Below, in pieces: positions 1 to 7,267 of a stretch of DNA of 17,481 nucleotides; position 1 is the first letter of the stretch, and every line of letters begins with the position of its first letter. The stretch covers positions 87,090-104,570 of the forward strand of contig NW_008705616.1 in assembly GCF_000186865.1 (NCBI RefSeq). The letters are read 5' to 3'. Under the pieces are notes generated by a model. It was not told the DNA's origin and searched no databases. It saw only the letters and a list, made by a program, of their open reading frames with translations. The stretch comes from Aureococcus anophagefferens (lineage: Eukaryota; Sar; Pelagophyceae; Pelagomonadales; Pelagomonadaceae). Both the position numbers and the translations under genes were made by a program.

Positions 1-229
1 ACACATCAGTAGTCCCCGTCTCGTGCATCGACCCCAAAGTGCACTGTGCTAGCCTGTGGCCGCCGCGCGCCGCAGCCTTCAGTGCCTCGATGTCTTCGCA
101 CTTCGCGGAATGACCCCATAGCATCTCCAAACGTGCCTCCTCTGAGCGACGGTCCTGGTCGGCAAGCGCAAGAAGCTGGGGCATGGGCTCGCGCATTGCC
201 TCGGCGGCTGATCTTAACCCGCTTACCAT
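1..229 (-). CDS. Partial unidentified protein, runs off left edge
   Basis: A minus-strand frame is open from an ATG at 229-227 to the window edge, giving 76 codons without a stop. The product is rich in Ala, Glu and Arg and looks helical: residues 8-20 read AAEAMREPMPQLL and a later stretch reads KCEDIEALKAAARGGH. The other two minus frames and the plus frames give low-complexity Arg/Pro products, so this frame looks most like protein. The ATG is followed by GTAAGC, which resembles a splice donor, so the first codons could instead belong to an intron end and the coding part might begin further in. I recognise no family. The call rests on composition and openness only. Confidence 0.4.
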   Translation of the reverse strand, partial: MVSGLRSAAEAMREPMPQLLALADQDRRSEEARLEMLWGHSAKCEDIEALKAAARGGHRLAQCTLGSMHETGTTDV

Positions 230-853
230 AGCTAAATCTCCCCTGCAAACACGCTTCCAGAACATCGCGTTCAAGTGGGGACGGCGTTCAGTTTACTACA
301 CAACCGACATGTTGTACAGTGAGGTGATCAACGTACATCTAGGCCGCCCATAGGGAACTAATCAATAAAGACCAATCATCGAATTCCGGCCGGCGGAACC
401 AGAGTCACTAGTCGTCCATAGGGGCTGTACGTCGACCGCGCGCGCGGGCGCGGTGTCGCGGCTAGAGAGATAGAGAGACTTGAAACTTCCGAGTCCTAGT
501 AACCGCAACCCCCAGACTCCTCGATCAGCGAGGCGACTGCGGCAAATGGCGCAACTACGGCCTCTAAAGGCAGGGGAAGACCCCCATCAGCCCCAGAATC
601 TGACGACAGCTGAGTTGGATACCGCGCGGGCCTCGTCTCCGCGGGGCTGCGGCCGCGGCGTACATTGGCAAGTCCGTGGTCGTGGCGCGCGCCACCATCG
701 ATGGCGCTGGATACGCCCCTTGATTTTGGGCGCGACGTGGGTGTGGCGGCTGGGGCAGGCCATTTCCCTGGGGTAAGATGTACCACCCCACCGCGCACGC
801 AGGGGTGCCGCCGGCGCCACTGGCGGAGCAAACCCAGAGGGGGCCGACCACCA
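230..853. other. Intergenic stretch with no supported gene
   Basis: I see no convincing coding frame here. A GC-rich alternating tract near 430-455 resembles the inner part of the inverted repeats at 12189 and 13853, which may mean a worn relative of that element. The right part leads into the 11-bp tandem array. The three long minus-strand frames that begin in this region are products of that array. Confidence 0.5.
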
Positions 854-1345
854 GGCATACACCAGCCACGGCATACACCAGCATAGCAGCCGCATAGCAG
901 CCGCATAGCAGACGCATAGCGGGCGCATAGCAGACGCATAGCAGGCGCATAGCAGGCGCATAGCAGACGCATAGCAGGCGCATAGCAGGCGCATACCACC
1001 AGCATAGCAGCCGCATAAGACCAGCATAGCAGCCGCATACCACCAGCATAGCAGGCGCATAAGACCAGCATAGCAGCCCACCAGCATACCACCAGCGTAG
1101 CAGCCGCATACCACCGGCATAGCAGCCGCATACCACCGGCATAGCAGCCGCATACCACCGGCATAGCAGACGCATACCACCCGCATACCACCAGCATACC
1201 ACCAGCATACCACCCGCATACCACCCGCATACCACCCGCATAAAGCCCGCATAAAGCCCGCATAAAGCCCGCATAAAGCCCGCATAGCGCATAGCGGGCG
1301 CATACTACCAGGCATACCGGCGGTCAACCCCCTCGGAGCAAACCC
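824..1345. repeat. 12-bp direct repeats framing the minisatellite
   Basis: The 12-mer CGGAGCAAACCC occurs at 824-835 and again at 1334-1345, in the same orientation, bracketing the whole 11-bp array. It resembles a long target-site duplication, or the flanks of a duplication that seeded the array. I see no inverted termini just inside the repeats, so an ordinary transposon is not shown. Confidence 0.6.
854..1318. repeat. 11-bp minisatellite array, about 40 units
   Basis: Tandem units of mostly 11 bp follow the pattern GCATAGCAGNC, shading into GCATACCACCN and then GCATAAAGCCC at the right end. Variants are grouped in runs, as expected from local unit duplication, and a few units are truncated. 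Because 11 is not a multiple of three, each reading frame passes through all three registers of the unit every 33 bp. No register makes a stop on the minus strand, so all three minus frames stay open for about 240 codons with Cys/Tyr/Met/Leu-rich products. The array ends about 175 bp before the PMS2 start codon. Confidence 0.95.
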
Positions 1346-1494
1346 CGCTTTGATGGCAAGAAGAAGACTCTGAGAGAAGCGTCGCGTAGTTTAGTCAGTC
1401 GCGTCCCAATGAAAACGATGTTGAAATTGCACAATTATCTACGATAGATCACGCCGCAGATTAACGCATCACGCTCGTCATTTCGCTGCAACCT

Positions 1495-4400
1495 ATGTTG
1501 ACTAACATTGCGAAGATAGACACCGCATCTGCGAGGAAACTGAGCTCTGGGCAGGTTGTAGTGGATCTCGCTGGCGCGGTGAAGGAGCTCCTGGAAAATG
1601 CCCTGGATGCCGGTGCGACGTCGATCGAGTTGCGGATCAACGATGACGGGGGGGGCGCAGAGATTGAGTGCGCGGATAATGGGCATGGTATCGCGCACCG
1701 CGTGGAATCCATCAGCGAGCTGCGCCAACGCAGCCAAGTCAAAATCTGTTTTTGACTTGTGGTTTCATCCTCGTCGTTGATCTTGGGAACCCGATATCCC
1801 GTTGCGATCTTCGAAGAATACATGACGACGAAGAATACATGAAGACCCCGCCCAAAAATTTGAATGAAATTACATTGTAATTCAATTTTGAAGATCTGAT
1901 TTGTGCTCAGGTATAGCGCCGCGCGACTTTGCTCTCGTCGCCGCGCGGTCGGCGACGTCAAAGTTGGTTAACTTTGAGGAATTACGGACTGTGCAGAGTT
2001 TTGGATTTCGTGGCGAGGCGCTCGCTTCTCTGCGCGAGTACGTGCACCGCGCCCTGGTCAAAGTGCCTAACAAGTAGGATCACTCCACTTGGGGGTCGAT
2101 CGCGAACGGAGCCAGAGATCCCCGCACGATCCTCTCGATTGATGGCTCTCCGAGTATCCCTGGCTCACCCGGTGCGAGGTCCTAGACTTTGCACACATTC
2201 AATCAATAGCTTCAGAGCGCATTAGTTGGACTGGTCTCGCCCGGCAACCTTCGTCTGGCGAAGTCCTAAGCCTGGCTTGCCGCACTTCACATGACGACTG
2301 GCTGTCCCCCCTTGACATCGCCGGCGAGTCTCGCTTGGACCACCCTGGCCTGGGGCCGCAGCTGAACTGAATCTCAACCGTCGAAACTTCTCGTGAAGTT
2401 GATTGCCGGAGACTCTCGTGCGCATCGTGTAGGCTCGCGGGGGAAGTCCTCGTCGTCACGCGAACGTCTGCCGACGCCGTGGGCGCGCGTCTGAGCTTCC
2501 AGCGGGACGGTATCCTTAAGAGCTCAACTCCGCGTGTGCCTGTGCCCGCATGAATCTCCTTCGGCTTGAACCTCCGCCACTGACCTCGAGGGGGGGGGGG
2601 GGCTCCTTATCTATCGTGAGCGAAGTCGGGAAGCATTATTTGTCCACACTCGTCATTTGAGACGTAACCGTTTTCGCCGCATACCGGGGGTGGGGCGGGT
2701 CTCATTGGTGCCCATCTTGTCCAACTGGTGTCTGCAGGCACGCACGAAGTGTCGGTGACCGCGCAGCAAACGAAATTCGAGCAAACGAAATCAACTGAAT
2801 TCCATCTGCCGATCTCTCGGCGCGCGGATATTCGGACCGGAACTACGGGACCTGTGCGCCGCGCAAACGCGACGCTTGCCTCAGGTCGGCACGACTGTCA
2901 CGGTGCGCGGGCTCTTCGATTGTGCTCCTGTTCGTCGCGCTGATCTTGCGTGGAGCTGCGAAATTCGCAACCGCAGGGCAGCCTAGACCCTTTGTCGCGC
3001 AGGCGCGGCGCTGGAAGTGGCACGTTAGTCGCGCACTCCGCACAGTCCGCTCCGGGGTACAAATTTTCCCCTTCTCAGAATGCTCGACTTCGCGGTCTCA
3101 GAGCTCGATTGTGCGATAAGTTCGGCTCACCAAAAGACGCTTAATTCCCTAAGCTATCGAGCCACGACGCTCCGTCGAGACTTAATTTCCCAGTCATGCT
3201 CGAGCTGTTATCTATCACAGGTCCAAGCGCACGCGCTCGTCGCCGTTGGTCCCCGGCAGCGTCTATTTCGCATCGGATGGACTCGACAGAGGCGAGATCG
3301 TCTTGCCTGCCAGCGATGGCCCTGCTCCGTCGACGCAAGTGCGACATTCTCCGCTGGGCTCGTGCACTGGTGAGCGCAAAAACTGGCCGCGCTTAGGTTG
3401 CCGCCTGCGACTCACCCTCGTCAGCGGCGGTGGCGCCACGCGGCGGACAGCAATCGCCGTGCAAGCGCCGAGGTCGCTGCGCGAGAGCGCTTCAGCGCTC
3501 TTTGGACACGCGTTCGCCCGATCGCTCGAGGAGGTCAGCTTCGATCTTAGGGGAGGTGAGGACTGCTCCTTGGCTGTCATTGGCCTCATGTCGCGTGCTG
3601 GTGGCTTCGATGCGCCAGGGCCGAGAGGCGGCGGGGGTGATCGCCAGTTCCTCTTTGTCAACGGAAGGCCCATTGACGCACCTCGCGTGTCTCGGTGCAT
3701 CGGCGATGTGTGGCGGAGTGTCGAGGGCGATCGGCGCGGTCGTCCAGCCTTCGTCCTTGACATTCGCGTCCCTCCAAGCGCCGTAGACGTCAACGTTTCC
3801 CCAGACAAGCGTGATGTCGTTCTGGACGACGAAACTGGGCGCGGCGCGGTGCCCTTACCGGCTACTTCAAATTTGTTCGTCGTCCTTCATGTTGTGAGCT
3901 GAGACAGGAAATTCGATGCGGACGTAGTGACACGACTGACATTTCACGAGCGACACGACCACGCCCGCGCAGGCTTGTTGCCGCACTGCGTATCGCTCTC
4001 CATGACCTCTGGGAGCCATCGCGCGGGAGCTTTGCAGGTGGCAGGTCCCTCGCACCGCACGTCGCGCCGAGTACCACGCCCGATACGGAAGCCCCCTGCT
4101 CCTTGGTGCTCCCCATTGCGGTCCCATCATGTGTTACCAGCACTGCCACTGCCACAAATGCTCCTGCGAGGGAAGCAATGCTCGTTGTACCACCAACGCT
4201 GCGCCCGACGCAACGCAACAGCGACACGATCGCGGTCGCGCAAGTCATAGCGCTTTCCCCATGGCAGGCCGCAAGAGCTCACATTGATTGGAACTGCGCC
4301 GTGGCACCAGCGCGGCTGCACGCTTCTTCGGTATTCGGCACCCTCGCGGTGCAGTCGCGCTGTGGCCATGGCCACCGGACCGTACAGATTGATCGACGTC

Positions 4401-5038
4401 CGGGCGGCAACGTGCCAACCGCAGCGCTAGCCAAGACCGATTTCAGTGCCATGGAGGCGCTCGGTCAATTTAATCTTGGCTTTCTCGTGTGTCGCCTCGG
4501 CGATCACCTGTTCCTCGTCGATCAACACGCAGCGGACGAAAAATTCCGCTATGAGGCGCTCTGGCGCGACACTCGCGTTGACACACAGCCACTCCTGGCA
4601 CCCCTCAGCCTCGACCTCGGTGCCACGGAGGAGCTAGCGCTTCTTGAGCGCCGATGCACCGTGGAACGCGTTGGCTTCCGCCTCGCCGTCAATGACCTCG
4701 CACCCCCGGGACGACGCGTCGCCGTCATCTCGGTCCCGAGTGCACGAGGCGCAACTTTTGGTGTGTCGGACATCCGCGAGCTCATCACCCTTCTCGACGA
4801 TGACGCCGCCCATGACACGACACTACCCAAGCTCCCCAAGCTCCACACGCTCTTTGCATCCAAAGCATGTCGCGCCGCTGTGATGATCGGCACTCCGCTC
4901 ATCAAAACAAAGATGACCCAGCTGCTCGACCACCTCGCAACCCTCCTGCAGCCCTGGAATTGCCCCCACGGCCGCCCGACCACTCGCCACCTTGCCCACG
5001 TCCCCTCGCTCTTCACGCTGCACTCGCCCGCAGCGTAG
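1495..5038 (+). CDS. PMS2: PMS2-type MutL mismatch-repair endonuclease, eight exons
   Basis: This is the endonuclease subunit of eukaryotic MutL-alpha, which partners MLH1 and nicks DNA in nuclear mismatch repair. Exons: 1495-1687, 1911-2037, 2433-2535, 2885-2947, 3003-3044, 3221-3248, 3397-3838 and 3973-5038; phases join without a stop, giving about 687 residues. The GHKL ATPase motifs are intact: E31 and N35 in KELLENALDAGAT, DNGHG at 61-65, ATSKL at 79-83, GFRGEAL at 96-102 and GTT at 143-145. NGRP (274-277) and VSPDKR (319-324) end the N-terminal half. The C-terminal half has the metal-site motifs DQHAADEKFRYE (516-527), ACR (631-633) and CPHGRP (663-668), so it should cut DNA. The linker is shorter than in human PMS2 (about 860 residues). 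An in-frame TAA at 1462 makes ATG 1495 the first start. The family call is secure; the third intron's donor and the two GC donors are less so. Confidence 0.93.
1688..1910 (+). other. PMS2 intron 1 (GT-AG, 223 bp)
   Basis: Removing this segment joins DNGHG to IAPRDF and restores the MutL ATPase core; the unspliced frame stops at 1755. The intron begins GTATCGCGC and the next exon begins GTATAGCGC, an imperfect direct repeat across the intron. It is much more AT-rich than the exons and contains its own inverted and direct repeats. Confidence 0.9.
1736..1758. repeat. Inverted repeat inside PMS2 intron 1
   Basis: AAGTCAAAA and TTTTGACTT form a perfect 9-bp inverted repeat around a 5-base loop. 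Further along the intron, GAAGAATACATGA occurs twice about 19 bp apart (about 1815-1846), and ATTACA/TGTAAT form another small inverted pair near 1870-1882. Confidence 0.75.
2038..2432 (+). other. PMS2 intron 2 (GT-AG, 395 bp)
   Basis: The donor is GTACGT and the acceptor GTGTAG, followed by G. Splicing gives GEALASLRELAGEVLVVTRT, which fits the MutL family through this stretch. The unspliced frame stops within about 45 bases. This is the longest intron in the window. Confidence 0.85.
2536..2884 (+). other. PMS2 intron 3 (GT-AG, about 349 bp)
   Basis: The acceptor CTCAG before GTCGGC is clear, since the next exon reads VGTTVTVRGLF. Phase 0 allows a donor at 2536 (GTGCCT) or at 2542 (GTGCCC), which would add two residues. 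The intron holds a run of 13 G at 2590-2602. Confidence 0.75.
2948..3002 (+). other. PMS2 intron 4 (GC-AG, 55 bp, inferred)
   Basis: A GC donor (GCGTGG) and the acceptor CGCAG followed by GCGCGG join VRRADL to ARRWKWH. From there to AHAL the spacing equals that in plant PMS homologues. Reading through reaches a stop within 13 codons. GCG occurs at both boundaries. At 55 bp this is the shortest intron and the least certain together with intron 7. Confidence 0.6.
3045..3220 (+). other. PMS2 intron 5 (GT-AG, 176 bp)
   Basis: The donor GTCCGC follows ACA, and the acceptor ATCACAG is followed by GTCCAAG. GTCC is therefore repeated at the intron start and the exon start. Splicing gives SRALRTVQAHALVAVG, the conserved helix of the MutL transducer domain. 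Confidence 0.8.
3249..3396 (+). other. PMS2 intron 6 (GT-AG, 148 bp)
   Basis: The donor GTCCCC and the acceptor CTTAG before GTTGCC join ALVAVG to CRLRLTLVSG, matching the family at this point. Without splicing the exon 6 frame runs into a stop near 3373. Confidence 0.88.
3839..3972 (+). other. PMS2 intron 7 (GC-AG, 134 bp, inferred)
   Basis: A GC donor (GCGCGG) after DDETG and the acceptor GCGCAG before GCTTG give DDETGLVAALRIALHDLW, matching the end of the MutL N-terminal domain. The frame stops at 3902 if unspliced. A better-looking GT donor further on (GTGAGC) has the wrong phase for the only frame that continues into the C-terminal half. Confidence 0.65.
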
Positions 5039-5078
5039 TTCCGCTGAGTCTGTGGCGCCAGACGTACCAGTAGGGCCC

Positions 5079-5145
5079 CCTACCTTCAAGTTACCCGCCC
5101 AAGTTACCCCAGGATACTACCAGGATACTACTAGCGGATACTACT
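5079..5145. repeat. Short tandem repeats after PMS2
   Basis: CAAGTTACCC occurs twice about 14 bp apart near 5087-5110. It is followed by 11-bp units AGGATACTACC and AGGATACTACT (5111-5132) and a 13-bp variant ending at 5145. The units lie within about 110 bp of the PMS2 stop codon. Confidence 0.75.
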
Positions 5146-5264
5146 AGTCCCGACTAGCCTACTGTGCGCTTCATTTGCAAAGGACAACCAAAATTAGATC
5201 AGTAGGAACAATACCGGACATTTAACTTTGAGCGCGACACTCCCGCTCGTTTTACGCGCTTTAA

Positions 5265-6333
5265 GCGGCCGAGGAGTCGCACACGGACAGTGCGAGATGG
5301 GCCACGCCACTCGAACGTCCCGATATGCCCATGGCGTGCGGTGGTGGCCGCGGTAGCGCGCATGGCCGCAGCGAGCCGCGAACGGGTTCGGTGCGTTACG
5401 GGCGTCTTAAGCTTGTGCGCGAGGACAGTGACGCTGCAGATGTGGTCCGTGGTGATGATACAGCCTGCCGGACGCAGCGGCGTCGATCGGTTTGAGGTGC
5501 TCGCTCCGCGACAGCCCATGACAAGGCGTTTTCGGGACTTTATCGGGTGATCTCGAAGAAATTCGGACCCAGGGCCTCGTCGGCACGCCGCTTCGTACCG
5601 GCAACGCCTTAGACAGCTTCGACCACCCGCCCGATCAACTCGGAGACATCTGGCTCGTCGCACCCCGACTCTCCAACGCAAAACCGACGTCTCCGCACAC
5701 AATCTCGCAGCGCGACCGGTTCCGCAGCACGGGGCGACGCAGAAAACCTCGCCGTGGCCGCGTGCCCGGCAGCGGAGACGCGGCAGGGCCTCGCCAGAGC
5801 TTCAGAGCGGGTTGCGACGCCAGGGCGAGGCTGTCCGAACCCGTCTCGACAGCCTCACAGTCTGTCGCAGGCGTCTTGCCGTGGTTGATACGTCGTGTGG
5901 CTGGCAGGCCTTAAAATTACAACGCCACTGACAAACCTTCTGAAGAGTCGGCGTCGCAGACTCTTGCCGCACGACCTATCAACAACGGCAAGCGGAGAGC
6001 GTCTCCAAGAGCCCGGAAAGTTGCCTTCAACGCCCAACCCGGGGATCTCTGCACATTTTTGTACACGACGACGAGGGCCGAGGCTTCGATTGTACACGCA
6101 GGCGGTCCTGTCACGTTCCCCGGCGCCAAAGTCCCCGTCAAGATTCGTCTACTTCTCCCGGAGTTACGCCTCCCGTGAGGTTTCGGGCGCTCGCGCGCCG
6201 CGCGCGTCGCGCGACGACCGCGCGGCCGGAGCCGATTCCACCGCCGAACTTGGACGACGTCCGCCTCAAACACATCACGGACGCGCCTATGGGTACTTTC
6301 CGCGTACGATTCGACGTCGATCGCGTCACTTAG
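5265..6333 (+). other. Coding-like region, unrecognised spliced or decayed gene
   Basis: Several plus-strand segments look like real protein but sit in different frames. Frame at 5265-5495 includes SVRYGRLKLVREDSDAADVV. Frame at 5522-5914 includes LVGTPLRTGNALDSFDHPPD followed by QLGDIWLVAPRLSNAKP. The same frame at 5915-6178 includes FNAQPGDLCTFLYTTTRAEA and GAKVPVKIRLLLPE. One base out of that frame, 6166-6333 includes PEPIPPPNLDDVRLKHITDA and ends MGTFRVRFDVDRVT-stop. The second and third pieces share a frame, interrupted by TAA at 5912. The last two nearly abut, too close for the intron sizes seen in the neighbouring genes, so a frameshift or sequence error is likely. I recognise no family. 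It could be a spliced gene with unplaced introns, or a pseudogene. Confidence 0.4.
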
Positions 6334-6540
6334 CGTTTAAATGGCACCCAGCGCGCCGGCTCAGGCTGATCAGATTTTGGTTGAGGATCAACATAAAACC
6401 AACTTACCGGGCCGTTATGGCGACCAACATCACCGGAGAAGCAGCTCCATCCGTTCTCCTGACTCCTCATGAAGCCCTGCGGCCCACACACTGCCTTGTG
6501 GCGGCTTCTGGCGGCCACAAATAACTTCAACATGGCTGTA

Positions 6541-6585
6541 CTACCTCCGAGGTATCCTAAATGGGATTTCGTGAGACGGATCAAC
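6541..6585 (+). repeat. Left terminal inverted repeat
   Basis: The 45-bp left end of the 610-bp element. It differs from the right end at positions 9, 30, 33 and 41. Confidence 0.8.
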
Positions 6586-7105
6586 CAAATTCGATTAGTC
6601 GATCATAAAACACGTGGGGCGACGCCCCACAGCCACTCGTTCAAAAATATCTCTGCAATAAAAATCGCAAAGCCGTTCGGACAGAAGCTCGCTCCAACTT
6701 CGACCTTGAATGGTATTGCCCCCCGGTCTACTATTTCGCTACGCATCGGAGAGTGGAAGTAGTGTACTACACGGTCATATGTAACTTTAAAGCAGATACC
6801 TTTGATATGCGGATGAACGACACTAATGTCGCCGTGCACGAAGGGCTGTGGCCTGAGCAACGCGGGCCTGCAGCCCCTAACATAAGCATCGACACTAGGA
6901 CAATCACGAAAAGTAGGCGCAGATGGCTCTTAGATCCCCGTCGCGACTCAGCATATCATATGATGATCGGGGGAAACTGGGGGTCTTAGTCTGGTCTTAG
7001 TTAGGGAATGGGGCCTGTGGATACGAAGGCGCACGCGGCGGGGGGCTGAACGGGCCGTGTGACCCCGTAGGTCAGGGCCGACGGGGAATGATCTGGGAGT
7101 CACCA

Positions 7106-7150
7106 GTTGGTCCGTCTGACAAAATCCCATTTAGGATACCTAGGAGGTAG
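7106..7150 (-). repeat. Right terminal inverted repeat
   Basis: This is the inverted partner of 6541-6585, ending about 118 bp from the stop codon of the convergent IleRS gene. Confidence 0.8.
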
Positions 7151-7267
7151 CGGGTAAGTCATTCGCAAACGCTCGTCATGATAATTCTTGTTTGGATGAC
7201 TACTGCAAAAGCTGAGACTTGTGAACATGTGAACTTGCTTGTCTTGATACCACAGCATGCACCGTGG

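Larger units (their letters stand above)
6541..7150. mobile_element. 610-bp element with 45-bp terminal inverted repeats
   Basis: The left end at 6541 (CTACCTCCGAGGTATCCTAA onward) and the reverse complement of the right end at 7150 match at 41 of the first 45 positions. The interior is AT-richer than its surroundings and has no convincing gene; the longest frame inside (85 codons, minus) matches nothing I know. The size, inverted ends and lack of a transposase fit a non-autonomous DNA transposon (MITE). A diverged copy of the same end occurs at 16396. I could not identify a target-site duplication, so the exact termini and superfamily are open. Confidence 0.75.

Noticed and set aside
854..1318. 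CRISPR array
   Set aside because: The units are contiguous 11-mers without spacers, in eukaryotic DNA with no cas genes.
496..1327. Three overlapping minus-strand frames of about 240-255 codons
   Set aside because: They are created by the 11-bp tandem array, repeat the same Cys/Tyr/Met peptide in every frame and show no domain.
1495..1755. Stand-alone 86-residue MutL-like protein
   Set aside because: The last part is read-through into intron 1. Splicing at 1688/1911 restores the conserved ATPase sequence, so this is exon 1 of PMS2.
2728..2943. Possible extra PMS2 exon reading THEVSVTAQQT
   Set aside because: It lies inside intron 3. The chosen exons already cover this stretch of the MutL alignment, and including it breaks the phase.
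5895..6524. 209-codon plus-strand frame
   Set aside because: Composition is Arg/Ser/Pro-rich without recognisable features, and the more protein-like segments lie in the other two plus frames.
6603..6860. 85-codon minus frame inside the 610-bp element
   Set aside because: No known motif, it lies within a likely non-autonomous element, and its AT-richer composition makes chance openness plausible.
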